From positions 18,956,699 through 19,020,698 of the forward strand of contig ML677348.1 in assembly GCA_007922305.1 (NCBI GenBank): DNA of 64,000 nt, written 5' to 3'. The notes under the pieces were generated by a model. The model saw nothing but the letters and a program-made list of their open reading frames with translations, ran no database searches and was not told the origin of the DNA. Position numbers and translations under genes: made by a program. Shown piece after piece: positions 1-10,920 of the stretch. Numbering within the stretch: position 1 is the first letter of the stretch; each line of letters opens with the position of its first letter. Source of the stretch: Dermatemys mawii. Its lineage: Eukaryota > Chordata > Testudines > Dermatemydidae.

Positions 1-850
1 ACTCTGAAATTTTTCCTGCGCTGTAGGGAGGTCCACATGGGCCGTTACTACATGGTAAGGTGGTGCACAGTAGATTAACACCTTGGTTTTCTGTTCAATA
101 ACTTGCTTGATAGACAAGCCCTGAGGGTTGCATTATAGTAGCCAAAAATTTCTACTGTACTTACTTATATTAACTAGCCTAAAATGTCAAGGAGTATCAA
201 TCCTCCTCTATGAATCTGTGGATACTTCAGTGTAGAAGCTATAATACTGCACAATTATATGCATTACAAGGGTTTAAAGCCTGGCACTGCCCGTGCTATT
301 GTTGGAGACAGAATAACAGTCTAGAAGGGCCATTTGTTAATTCCAACTTGTAGGGTAAGCAAGATTTTAAAATATGGGGCTTCTCCTGTGAAAAATGGGA
401 CAATGTAAGAATCCCCACAGACTCACAGGTCCACAGACAGTCACCATATACAACAGCTAGTCACACAGGATGAACTTCACCCCTGAACAGACAGACAGCA
501 CAAGGTCAACACACCCAACTTGATTTTCACTGAAATCTTCAAAATGGGGTTGAAATAAGACTGGAGTGGTACATAAGCCTTGAGTTTGTCGTCTCTACTG
601 GATGAGTGTCACTCATACTTTATATCCAGCATCTAGAATAGAACTTTCAACCTTCTGTTCCAAGTACACAAGATGCAGAACTCAAAATGAGCAAACTATT
701 ACAGAGACTAACATATTAGATGAGTGTTGCCTCTTTTTTTCTGCTCACATTTTATCCACACAAAAATTTGTCCAAAGTATTCAACACACTCTTCATATGA
801 ATATATTTCAGCCTATTGTTTTTTTACATACTTGTGCTTTCATTGTATCT
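1..850. other. Unassigned AT-rich sequence
   Basis: No coding pattern, terminal repeat or recognisable transposon was seen here. The short open frames around 602-955 have no domain character and are probably chance. Confidence 0.5.
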
Positions 851-854
851 TTGC

Positions 855-1165
855 TCGCAGCTCCGGAATGGGGGTGGGAAGGAGCCAGGGGCCATGTCCC
901 CCCTACACTTTTAAAAGTGGGAGGGCTATACCTTCCTGCTTTTTACCAGCTATAAGAGTGAGCGATGGGGGGAAGGGGCAGAGAGGGTGAGTGGGGCATG
1001 GGGTCTTGAGGGTAAGAAGCAGCGTGGGGTCTCAGGGAGACGCAGGTGGGGCAAAATTTTGGGGAGAAGAGGTGGGGCTTCAGGGAGGAGGTGTTGCGTG
1101 GGAGTGTGGGGTCACGGTTCAGGCGCCTATGGCCCCCCCCATACTTTTAGGGCACTTTCACTCAT
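855..1165. repeat. G-rich interspersed repeat with internal tandem character
   Basis: A strongly G-rich block in which units built on 'tggggtc', 'agggag' and 'gtgggg' recur imperfectly. Both edges carry related motifs: CATGTCCCCCCTACACTTTT near 893 and 'ggcccccccc atacttttag' near 1131. It resembles the GC-rich non-autonomous DNA repeats elsewhere in this window (11.9, 18.1 and 35.6 kb). The overlapping short open frames are composition artefacts. I cannot place it in a named family. Confidence 0.4.
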
Positions 1166-1267
1166 CCTATGATTCATCACTATTAATTGTTTTGTTGCAT
1201 GTGATTGGATACCTGTGTCACAGAGTATTCTACTTTTCGATTCAATGACCAAAACTTGTATAAACAG

Positions 1268-2126
1268 GAGGAAGAGAATGAAATTAAGCTAATTGGGCTA
1301 ATTTAGCTACAACTATTCAGGAAAAAGATCTTGGAGTCATCATGGATAGTTCTCTGAAGATGTCTATGCAGTGTGCAGAGGCAGTCAAAAAAGCAAACAG
1401 GATGTTAGGAATCATTAACAAAGGGATAGAAAATAAGATGGAGAATATCTTATTGCCCTTATATAAATCCATGGTGCGCCCACATCTTGACTACTGTGTA
1501 CAGATGTGGTCTCCTCATCTCAAAAAGGATATAATGGCATTAGAAAAGGTTCAGAGAAGGGCAACTAAAATGATTAGGGGATTGGAATGAGTCCCATATG
1601 AGGAGAGATTAAAGAGGCTAGGACTTTTTAGCTTGGAAAAGAGGAGACTAAGGGGGGATATGATAGAGGTATATAAAATTATGAGTGGTGTGGAGAAAGT
1701 GAATAAGGACAAGTTATTTACTTGTTCTCATAATAGCAGAACTAGGGGCCACCAAATGAAATTAGTGGGCAGCAGGTTTAAAACAAATAAAAGGAAGTTC
1801 TTCACACAGCGCACAGTCAACCTGTGGAACTCCTTGCCTGAAGAGGCTGTGAAGGCTAGGACTATAACAGGGTTTAAAAGAGAACTGGATAAATTCATGG
1901 AGGTTAAGTCCATTAATGGCTATTAGCCAGGCTGGGTAAGGAATGGTGTCCCTAGCCTCTGTTTGTCAGAGGGGGGTGATGGATGGCAGGAGAGAGATAA
2001 CTTGATCGTTACCTGTTAGGTTCACTCATTCCAGGGCACCTGGCATTGGCCACTGTCGGTAGACAGGATACTGGGCTAGATGGACCTTTGGTCTGACCCA
2101 GTACAGCCTTTCTTATGTTCTTATGT
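1268..2126 (+). mobile_element. CR1 LINE, 5'-truncated, with 3' end
   Basis: The translation at 1342-1590 gives the C-terminal half of a CR1 reverse-transcriptase protein, including the family-typical stretches KSMVRPHLDYCVQMWSPHL and [16 protein letters not shown]. The frame continues with a break at 1588-1590 into 1633-1926 ([39 protein letters not shown]), where the protein ends. The 3' UTR follows, and the element closes with a TTCTTATG octamer repeat near 2111-2126, as CR1 elements do. The catalytic RT core and the endonuclease are absent because of 5' truncation. The copy at 31595-32938 belongs to the same subfamily. Confidence 0.9.
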
Positions 2127-4025
2127 AAATAGACCTCAAGATGGCTGCATGAATGTTCTGGCATGAACCTTCATGCTAGCACACCACAAGACTGGCTTTC
2201 TGTCAATGGTCATACAAGCAGAATCACTGAATGGTATGTTCATGGAGAACGAAACAGAAAAGGTTTTTAATGCATGAAACATTCCTTCTGCATATACAAA
2301 AAACACAAGAGATTTACTTGTAGCTATGAAATTATCATTTACCAACTATCTCCACACCTTCATGCCTACTTGGTATCTACTGTGAATATATTCTTAAGAG
2401 TTTTTATCCAGCTCTACTAAGGAACACTCTTTCAGTGTTGGCAGGTGCTATCCTTAGCTTCCAGTAATTTCAGTAGAGTTGTATTTAGCACCTCATGGGA
2501 GGATCAGGCCCCTAGTTTTGCCTGAATGAGAACGGAATAAAAACAGAGTAAGAATTTCAGGATTTGTCCCATTGTAACAAGGCTCTAACTTGGTAAGCCA
2601 AAGGTGCCCTTTGCTCAACTTAAGCAGGGATGGAACCCTTAAAACTCCTAACCCATTCTGAGAACATCAGAGATCCCTTCACATCCACTGCCTCAAAAAA
2701 AAAAAGGCCAGTTAACTGAATTATCTCATGTTTTTTTGGCCACTTCTCTTCTGCCCCATTAGGCCCCTTCATTACAAACCAGCTTTTCAAACTCATTTAC
2801 AGTCCCTGCCATGTTAAATGTATCTCTCCTTATCAGCGATCAGACTCTTGCATACATATGTTGTATTTAGAGTTCTAACAGATGAGATCTTCTAACACTT
2901 ATCTACCATGTGGAACTTATCATACATACTCCCCTACTGCTGAGTGAGACTGGAAGAATGCAGAAACTGCAGAATCACACTGTTTGCAGGAATGTGTAGC
3001 ATCATGGCAGTTGTAAATTTGGTAATCTTCAATAACAATGTCCAGATCCAGCTTGTTTGTTGTAGTAAAGAAGGGAATAATTAACAAAGACCTTATTCAT
3101 GAAGTTGAAAATAGTCAACAACCCTTTTAAAGAAACCCTTTCTTGGGAAAATCAGCTATTTTGTGAGTTGAGATTTAGAAGAACTGTGTCAAGGACTTCT
3201 TGCAAAGGGAGGCTGTTAAAGTAGATGTGCTTTAGACAGAATATTTAACATTCACTACAGTAGGAGTGGTTTGTAGCAGAGGGTGTTCTGCTTTGACATA
3301 GACACAGAGCTCTTATTATACTCCCAGACCCAACTATTTCTACACAGTGATTCTGAATACTCTTTCTGTCTTGGTATTCTTCCACCTGTTCAAGTAAAGC
3401 ATTCTCCCTTTAGAACTTTTAAGCTTTAGAAAAAAATAACTTGATCCGTGTCAAGAACAAGAAGATTTTCTAATTAAATCAAGGTTGCAGCCAAAATATC
3501 CAAGCATCTAACATATATTCCCTGTTTATAACACTAAGATTATAAATAAGATAAAATATTATAGGATGGATTCAGATCTTGCTAACAGCCAATTTTATAC
3601 CGGTGTAATTCCATTGACTTCAATTTAATTACTCCTGGTTTACATTAGTGTAAGTGAGACCATAATCAGGATAATAGGGGTAGTAAAAAATTAAATTATA
3701 CAAGAAAGAAGAACATTTCTGCTCTTTATTTGGAAAGAAGATGAGTGATATATTTACAACTTACAGCGATAATGAAATACTTTCTATCCCAAAAGTAACT
3801 AGAGAGGATTTTAAATAGGAACTGCTAAACTTAAACATTTTAAAATCAGTAACCATGTTGAAGTTAAATCATTTGACTTCACACTGCACAAAATATAATT
3901 TAAAATGTAATGTAGCATGTATTGAATACTGACTAACTGATAAGGTCCCAAAAGTAATTGTGAATGAGGAATCACCACCCTGTGGAGGCATTTTCAGTCT
4001 TGTCTCCATAAGGATTTGTCTTGAC
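2127..4025. other. Unassigned sequence with one small ancient repeat
   Basis: Mostly AT-rich sequence without coding character. Around 3566-3675 is a fragment of an old interspersed element: a 'cagatcttgc' start, 'ccattgacttcaat' in the middle and 'gagaccataatcagg' at the end. Similar signatures occur near 22.7, 25.0, 43.1, 46.6 and 53.5 kb. Confidence 0.4.
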
Positions 4026-4029
4026 CAAA

Positions 4030-4560
4030 GGCTATTCCACATCTTTATCAATGATCTGATAGAAAAATGTAAAAAATGCTAGTAAAGTTTGCAGATGACA
4101 CAAAAATGATGGAGTGGTACATAATGAGAAAAAGACAGGCCAGTTCTACAGAGCAATCTGGGCTCACTTGAACAATATGGATTTTTACATAGCTAAATGT
4201 AAGGGCATGCAGCTAGAAATCAAGAATGTAGCTCACATTTATAGGATGGGGGACTGTATTTTGGAAAGCAGTGAAGCAGAAAAGGATTTAGGCATCACTG
4301 ATGATAACCAGCTAAACTGATTTTGAGTTCCCAGCATGATGTGGTAGCAAATGCAATCCTTGGATTTATAAGCAGGGAACTATCAAGTAGATGTAAGGAG
4401 GTGTAGTTACCACCAAATATGGCATTATTAAGATGATTAGTGAAATAGTGTCCAGTTCTGGTGTCCACATTTATACAAGGTGTTGACAAATGGGAAAGGG
4501 TTCTGAAAATTGCTACAAGAAACATCTTAGGTCAGGAGAACTTGCCTTACAGTGAGACCT
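4030..4560 (+). mobile_element. Degenerate CR1-like LINE fragment
   Basis: Translation around 4040-4110 shows the reverse-transcriptase catalytic region IFINDLIEKC followed by KFADDTKM, the FADD catalytic box of CR1-type RT. Frame breaks lie between. The frame at 4114-4320 keeps the segment before the C-terminal domain, ending EAEKDLGITDDNQLN. Traces of the downstream region continue to about 4560 with many stops. The copy is far more diverged than those at 15.9 or 31.6 kb, so it is old. Confidence 0.7.
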
Positions 4561-4589
4561 TAAAACTCAGTCTGTTTAGTTGATCCAAG

Positions 4590-5345
4590 GCATGGCTTAG
4601 AGTGGTTCCTCCAGCTGAATCAGAGAGAGGCCACTGTGCCTTGCTACACCACCTAATGGCTGAGAGCCAATCAACCGGGGATTAGCACCAGTAACAGTCT
4701 GTAGCCAGCCCTCTGGCGGGGCCAGGCAGCCACACAGTCAGGCTCAGACCTCTGAGTGGGGGCTGAGCAATATCAAGCAGTCTGTGGCCCAGCTCCCTGG
4801 CTAGGGCAGACAGCAAACACATGCAGATTGTTCGGCCTAAGGTGTGTAGACTGCTATCTCAGGGGTGGGATTGGCAGCAGGGGGTAGGGAGATGCAGGGC
4901 CACCCTGCTCCACCAGGTCCCAGCCCAGAACCCTAACAGTGGCTTCAGCAAACACAACTGGACTAATGTCTGGCTTCCTACCGCCTACCCCCATGTGTTC
5001 GTAAGCCTTCATCGCTCTCAGGCTCCTCAGGGTACTCGGCAGCCGGCAGTTCCAGCACTTACTCAGGGTATTCACCTGGCTGCACCTCCCCCAGATATAC
5101 CTCCAGAGGCAGGGATTGATACAGCCCAGTCCCTGGCTCAGTAGCCAGCAGCAAGGTAACAGCATCCTACTGCTTCCCTGGCTCTCCCTCAGCTGAGCTG
5201 GGGGGCCCACCTCTTATACTTTCTGCTCTGCCCCTCTGCTTCTGGCACAAGGGGCGGGCCTGGCCTGGCTCCACCCACCACAGAGTGGGGAGTGGTTCCT
5301 CCCTGTCTGCATCACAGGGAAGCCACTCCACCTCGCTACATGAAG
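4590..5345. mobile_element. GC-rich LTR-like element, unclassified
   Basis: A GC-rich island in AT-rich surroundings. The module containing 'gtggttcctcc' and ending in a GCTACA-type motif occurs near both ends (about 4597-4652 and 5289-5340), giving a direct-repeat arrangement. On the - strand the right edge would begin TGTAGCGAGG, compatible with an LTR starting TG. I found no gag or pol and could not define target-site duplications, so this could equally be an unrelated GC-rich repeat. The overlapping frames at 4821-5210 show no domain. Confidence 0.35.
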
Positions 5346-5369
5346 AGACTTGTTCATAATTGATAATCA

Positions 5370-6200
5370 AGCTTCTAAGGAATAGTCTGTCAGAATGACT
5401 GAAGAAAAAGCAGTTTCTGAACAATTGAAATCTTTGTAAGACTTTGCCAGAAATGTTAAATTTTTTCTTCATGAAAATCTAAAAGAAATATTTTAAGTTG
5501 CTTTGGAATATTTCATTTTGTTGAACTGACCCAAAATGTTTTGGTTTTAATCAGTTCAACAAAATATTTGTCAGTGACCAGGAGGGGAGTGGCCATGTCT
5601 AGTGGTTGGAGCAGGAGCCAGGCCTTGTGGTCAGTGCAGGCATCCGTAGCCGGGAATCGGAGCCCAAGGTCAGAACCAGAGTCAGAGGCAAGAGTCAGGA
5701 GCCTGGAACCGGAGTCCCAGGTCAGAACCGAGTTACCAGGAGTGAGGCAAGATTGTGGCAGGGCTGTGTTCAAGACAGGTGCAAAGCTGGAATAAGACAG
5801 GAGCAGGGCTGGGAACAAGAAGGCATAGGAATGATCACAGCCATAGGTGAATGCTTTGAGCAACCTCTGCACTGCTCTTGCTGCCAGGATTAAGAGGTGG
5901 TCTGCTGATTCTTCCAACCAATCAGTCAGTATAGCCAGTCAGGTAGCCTACTACAAGTCCATTACACTTGATATGTTGCTTGAGGATGGGTCTGCTGAAG
6001 GCCCTGATTCCTGACAACATTAAACCGCAGTTCTGTATCAGTGCTGTATCAGTGCTGTATCATCTTATGGGAGTGGGAGTTGTAGTTTGGGCCCTCATTT
6101 TCTGTGATAGGCTGGGCTTCCTGGAGGACTACATCTCCCACAATGCAGTGCAGGTTTCTCTCTGACCAAGCTGCACGGTGCACCAAGAAGGTGATATGAC
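5370..6200. mobile_element. AT-rich DNA transposon (mariner-like?), interrupted copy
   Basis: The parts at 5370-5570 and 5960-6200 match, in the same order, the element at 19745-20410. Shared landmarks are 'atcagttcaacaaaat' near 5550 and the later block 'gggagttgtagttt' then 'atctcccacaatgcagtg'. The region between them (5575-5955) is a separate minisatellite-bearing repeat that seems to have inserted. Related copies lie at 15529-17083 and 59640-59945. No transposase frame is visible, so it is non-autonomous. Confidence 0.5.
5575..5955 (+). repeat. Interspersed repeat with 'gtcagaaccagagtcag' minisatellite
   Basis: Degenerate units of about 20-30 bp built on GGTCAGAACCAGAGTCAG and GGAACCGGAGTCCC repeat through 5610-5760. 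A non-repeated tail follows with 'gaatgctttgagcaacctctgc'. The same unit type appears at 48890-49200 and 51955-52150, so this is one dispersed family. The overlapping open frames are by-products of the repeat. Confidence 0.55.
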
Positions 6201-6216
6201 TTGGGGTACCTGTGGA

Positions 6217-7050
6217 AGATCATAAAATCATAGGACTGGAAAGGACCTCAAGAGGTCTTCTAGTCCAATCCCCTGCACTCATGGCAGGACTAAGTATTAT
6301 CCAGACCATCCCTGAGAGGTGTTTGCCTAACCTGCTCTTAAAATCTCCCATGATAGAGATTCCACAACTTCCGTACACAATTTATTCGAGTTCTTAACCA
6401 TCTTGATAGCTTGGAAATTTTTCCTGATGTCCAACCTAAACCACCCTTGCTGCAATTTAAACCCCTTGCTTCTTGTCCTATCTTCAGAGGTTAAGAAAAA
6501 CAATTTTCTCCCTCCTCCTTGTAATAACCTTTTATGTACTTGACAACTCTTATCACGTCCCCCCCCAGTCTTCTCTTCTCCAGACTAAACAAACCCTATT
6601 TTTTTTTCAGTCTTCTCTCATAGGTCATGTTTTCTAGACCTTTAATATTTTTTGTTGCTCTGCTCTGGACTTTCTCCAATTTGTCCACATCTTTCCTGAA
6701 ATATGACACCCAGAACTGGACACAATACTCCAGTTGAGGCCTAATTAGTGCGGAATAGAGCAGAAGAATGATTTCCTGTGTCTTGCTTAAAACACTTCTG
6801 CTAATACATCTCAGAATTATGGTTGCTTTTTTTGCAACAGTGTTACACTTTTGACTCACATTTAGCTTGTGATCCACTATGATCCCCAGATCCCTTTCTG
6901 CAGTACTCCTTCCTAGGCAGTGATTTTCCATATTTCAGGTGTATAACTGATTTCTCCTTCCTAAGTGGAGTACTTTGCATTTTTCCTTATGGAATTTCAT
7001 CCTATTTACTTCAGACCATTTTTCCAGTTTGTCCAGATCATTTTAAATTG
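6217..7050 (-). mobile_element. CR1 LINE, minus strand, with 3' end
   Basis: On the - strand, 6931-6596 encodes the C-terminal CR1 RT region: AERDLGIIVDHKLNVSQKC, YSALIRPQLEYCVQFW, KLEKVQSRATKNIKGLE. The 3' UTR runs to about 6217, where the reverse complement of an ATTCTATG-type tail appears as 'cataaaatcatagg'. The polypeptide is truncated at its 5' side near 7050. This is a different subfamily from the 1.3 and 31.6 kb copies, which end in TTCTTATG. It carries several frame breaks and is moderately old. Confidence 0.88.
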
Positions 7051-7054
7051 GAAT

Positions 7055-7650
7055 TTTGCTGGAAGCTGAAACTAGACAAATTCAGACTAGTGAGAGTAAT
7101 TAATCATGCAACAAATTAGGAACATACATGGTGGATATTCCTTCATTTGAATCCTTTAAATCAAAACTGGATGTCTTCCTAAAAGATTTGTTCTGCTCAA
7201 TCAGAAATTGTGGACTTGATGCAGGAATCACTTAGTAAAATTCTATGGCCTGTGTTATGCAAGAGGTCAGTGTAGATCAGTGGTGGGCAACCTGCGGCCC
7301 AGCAAGGTAATCTGCTGGCGGGCCACAATGCAGTTTGTTTACGCTGACCATCTGCAGGCAGGCTTGCCTGCAGCAACTAGTGGCCACAGCTCACCATTCC
7401 TGGCTAATGGGAGCTGCGGGAAGTGGTGGCCAAACATGTCCCTATGGCCCATGCCGCTTCTCACAGCTCCCATTGGCCAGGAATGGCAAACCATGGCCAC
7501 TGGGAGCTGCGGGCAGCCCTGCCTGTGGATCGTCAATGTAAACAAACTGTCCTGCAGCTTGCCAACAGATTACCCTGACGGACCGCAGGTTGCCCACTAT
7601 TGGCCTAAATAAAGATAATGGTCCCTTCAGATAGTTAAATCTATAAATCC
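7055..7650 (+). mobile_element. CR1 3'-end fragment split by an hAT insertion
   Basis: 7055-7277 and 7611-7650 together read as a CR1 3' end. The left part has 'caaaactggatgtcttcct' and 'attctatggcctgtgttatg'. The right part resumes with 'gataatggtcccttc' and 'aaatctataaatcc', the expected continuation after 'gtcagactagatgat'. The interruption at 7278-7602 is an independent fold-back element. Confidence 0.75.
7278..7602. mobile_element. Fold-back hAT-type MITE with 8-bp TSD
   Basis: A 325-bp element starting CAGTGGTGGGCAACCTGCGG and ending with its imperfect inverse, CCGCAGGTTGCCCACTATTG. Inverted homology extends far into the interior: the + and - strands encode nearly the same spurious peptide start (MFTLTI.RQ). 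Flanking octamers are GTGTAGAT (7270-7277) and GCCTAAAT (7603-7610), a diverged 8-bp target duplication as expected for hAT. Removing the element restores a CR1 reading. It has no transposase. Confidence 0.8.
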
Positions 7651-9104
7651 ACAACTAAGTGTAGCAGGGATAGAAACTATGAAGTTCAACTATCTTTAGG
7701 GTGAGGGAGCGGGAGCTTTATCTTCATCATTAATATATTGCATTGTCCAGTGCTAGACACCTAGAATGCAGCTTCACAGTAATAAAAAAACTTCATGGAT
7801 GCAGCCTATAATTGCTCTGTGGTTTGAGGCCAGAGTTATTGGACACAGACCCATTAAAAGCAGTCATCTTAACCAATGCTTGCCTCTTCATTCCAATGAT
7901 ATGGCCAAGCACACTCCATTACACCATTATTTTTCCTTTTATTTCTTCACTACTTAACTCTGAAATAAATCAAAGAAATATACATCACCCATCCTCATTT
8001 CTGGTTCCAAGACATAACAGTAAAGTGAAGTATTCTACACAACTGCTTGGTGAAGTTAAAATAAAATTGTTGCTGGCACAATAATTCTCCTCAAACAATA
8101 TCATTGTAACCGTGGCATTTGGATAGCTGTGATTCTTTTTCTTAATGATGGCTGAAATGAGTACCCCGACACAACAAACTGAGTCAAGAGCATCTACTAC
8201 AAAAAGCTGGATATGACAGCTGCAAATTAGTCTATCCATGAACAGGAAAAACTTTTTGGCAATAAAATGGACCTCCTTCAGATCAACGATACTGGACTTT
8301 ATGGACAAAAAGAAATAGTTATATGCCAGATTGAATAATTCACCCTCTGAACAAAAATGAAATGGATAACTGTACATTTTCACTGCACAAGTTGTGATTT
8401 TCCTTTTACTCTGCTAAACTTAAATACTACTCCTTTTTTTTCATACCAAGAGCACATATTTCTTCATGCTACATGCTTGGGCATATCCCATTATGCTAAT
8501 TGAAATGTCTCCACATTCAGAGAGCTACTGTATAACATTTCACATGACAAAGTATTCAAGATGGGAAATATATTTTCAGCAATACAGTAGGGGCTAATTA
8601 AGATTTCACAATATATATAATTCCAGCGGTGGCCAAACTCAATATAGGTTTTTCCTCACTTCTTGCCAGCCAACAAAACATTAAAAGAACAGCGGCATGC
8701 TGCCCCATTAAACAGAATGATGGCAAAGAGATGTCAGAAAACACTGTTCTGTAAATCTTTCCACATATATCTGCATACAGAACAAGTCTCAAATGTCTCG
8801 CGCTCTCTCTCGCACACACAAAACATTTGAAGTGTATTATTTCCTGGATTTTGGAGATATGCTGAAAAAGTCAGCAACACAATTGCCTACCTCTGAATGT
8901 GAAAGCACAACGAAGAAAGAAGAGGAAGGTAAAAGTCTGAGCACACAAACAAGAAAAATACAAAATGTCTGGGTTTAACTAGAAAAAAGAATCTTAAAAC
9001 TAAACTGTTTTTGCCAGAACATGCAATTTTTTACTATTCAAAGCAGTTTAGTAATATTGAATAATGAATTCTCACAACTCATTGATCTCTCTTTGTGAAC
9101 TATG
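7651..9104. other. Unassigned sequence
   Basis: No transposon ends, domains or splice patterns were seen. The frames at 7766-8084, 7985-8383 and 8598-8819 have no recognisable domain. A short CT/CA-rich patch lies near 8800-8822. Confidence 0.45.
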
Positions 9105-9182
9105 CTAGGTGCATAGCACTGGCCCCATTTTCAAGAGGAGGAAACTGAGGCAGAGAGGTCGATTCATTCAGGGTTACACAGA
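9105..9182 (-). mobile_element. MIR-like SINE fragment
   Basis: 'ccccattttcaagaggagg' followed by 'aaactgaggcagagagg' and 'gggttacacagag' is the reverse complement of the MIR-type core (hydrophilic C/T tract, then 'tttccc...gtaaaatg'). Only the 3' half is present. Confidence 0.6.
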
Positions 9183-9183
9183 G

Positions 9184-10530
9184 TATTTCTACACCGCAGT
9201 GCAAATTGAGGTTTAGTGGGGCTCAAGTCCATGGATACTGGTTTTGCAAGCCCAGGGTTTGAGTGTCCCCACTGCATATTGACTCTATATTAACCATTTT
9301 TTAGCCCAGGCCCATACCAGGGCTCCAGCATCCACACTGCAGTATACAGACCTGAGTATATCCCAGACTTTCTAAAGTCCTCCTAAAGCATGGCCATTCT
9401 AGCTCATGGTTCGTGGTGAAGTGTGGGAAAACTTGCCTGTCCACCTTGCATATGGATACAGGAAGATGTCACAGCCCAGCACGTTCACAACAGATCCTAC
9501 CAAGCTGTCTTTTGGCTCTGCATGCTCTCATGGAGAAGTCACCATCAGAAGAGCTTCTCTTGCTTGCGGTTTCACTTCTGTTTAAGGAAGTGGGCAGAGC
9601 TCCCATGAGACACCAGTTTGGTATTGGGAAGTCAACTGTGGGTAAAGTGATGGCAGAGTTTCTGAGGCAATCAAGTGTGTGATTTACCCCCAGGTGCGGG
9701 GCATAAAAAATATTCCTGAAGTAATTGTTGGCTTTGACAGAATGAGGTTTCCAATGTACGCTGGGGCCACAAGTGGAACTCATGCCCATAGTTTGCCCTC
9801 CTCATTGGATACACGAGTCCAAAAACCACAAACCATACTCCATTGCTATGCAGCCCCTTGTGGACCACTGAGCTGATTTATGGGTGCCAATGTGGGCTGC
9901 ACTGGCAAAGTTCATGATGCCAGGGTTTTCTGCGGATCGGGAGTTTATGTTCATTGAGAGGCTGAGACACTACTTCTACCAAATGACATTGTCATAAATG
10001 GAATTACTGCTCTCACTGTTATTCTGGAGGACCCCATGTGCCCCTTTTGGCCTTGGTTTATGAAACTGTATCCTAATCTCAGAGGGCTTGGCAAAAACAG
10101 GTTTATTACACAAACAGTGGGTGTAAACAGCTGGTTGAATGGGTATTTGGCAGAAATCCCACTGGCCCTGTCTAGAGACCGGTGGATTCCAGTGTCATCA
10201 GTGCTGTCCACATTGTTGTGGCTTGCTATATTCACAGTCCTTATGAAGACAATGGTCAGCCGTTTGCCCCGAATGAATATAGAATAGCAATGGACTCTGA
10301 ACCTGTATACTCATCCAGAAAGTGCACCTGTCGCAGCTGGAGGAAGATGTACCTGGGCAAGTGAAATCAGGGATGCTTTGTGCTCCCACATTATGGACTT
10401 GCATGAGCCAATGGCACAGAGGGAGAACAGTATGATTTTGTAAAGCAATGTTTACAGTAAAGGAAGGAATGATTGTCATTAATCTTTATTATGAATGATA
10501 TGACTGTTTATGAAATGCGGGAGGAAGAAT
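9184..10530 (+). mobile_element. Decayed PIF/Harbinger transposon (left part)
   Basis: The left edge at 9184, 'gagtatttctacaccg', resembles Harbinger-type ends in this window (GGGTAT..CTACA). The body holds the transposase remnant listed separately. A matching right end may be 'ctgtaggcataccc' at 14320-14333, which would mean that everything between about 10.5 and 14.2 kb inserted later. That pairing is inference. Confidence 0.5.
9412..10440 (+). pseudogene. Harbinger DDE nuclease, decayed
   Basis: This was once a PIF/Harbinger transposase, a DDE_Tnp_4-type nuclease that cuts transposon ends. Residues from 9600 read MRHQFGIGKSTVGKVMAEFL, aligning with the helix-turn-helix VANHFGVGKSTVGVVLM of the better copy at 39.1-39.8 kb. 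The next block, GFDRMRFPMYAGATSGTH, aligns with that copy's GFEEMGFPNCGGAIDGTH; the first catalytic Asp is lost (GATSGTH in place of GAIDGTH). Further on, ALAKFMMPGF and SEIRDALCSHIMDL match later parts of the family in shifted frames. At least five frame changes or stops break it. It cannot encode an active enzyme. No SANT-type partner gene was found nearby. Confidence 0.75.
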
Positions 10531-10540
10531 GTGAATTTAT

Positions 10541-10920
10541 CTCAGAATTATGAACACCAGAGTTACAATGTGACTGGTCAACCACCTCATTTGCAACCAG
10601 AAGTACACAATCAGGTAGAAGCAGAGACACACAAACAAAATCAAATACACTCAGTACTGTGTTAAATATAAACTACTAAAAACATAAAGGGAAAGTTTAA
10701 AAAAGTTGACAAGGTAAGGGAACTGTTTATGTGCTTGTTTCATTTAAATAAAGATGGTTAAAAGCAGCATTTTTCTTTTGCATAGGAAAGTTTCAAAGTT
10801 GTATTAAGTCAATGTAAACTTTTGAAAGAGCAACCATAATGTTTTGTTCAGAGTTACGAACGTTTCAGAGTTATGAACAACCTCCATTCCTGAGGTGTGC
10901 GTAACTCTGAGGTTCTACTG
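10541..10920 (-). mobile_element. pogo/Tigger-like MITE, copy A
   Basis: The right end reads GTAACTCTGAGGTTCTACTG followed by TA. The left end carries 'cagaattatgaacaccagag', the same terminal sequence in inverse but lacking its first bases. The interior matches the reverse of copy B at 14798-15167, for example 'aaagttgtattaagtcaatg' here against 'cattgactt aatacagctttg' style sequence there. TA target and CAGTAGAACCTCAGAGTTA-type ends fit a pogo/Tigger or mariner superfamily element. No transposase is present. Confidence 0.7.

Noticed and set aside
5513..5917. 134-codon - strand frame
   Set aside because: Crosses the border between the AT-rich DNA element and the minisatellite repeat, so it cannot be a real gene.
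7335..7545. Similar peptides on both strands
   Set aside because: Explained by the fold-back structure of the hAT MITE; no domain and no codon bias.
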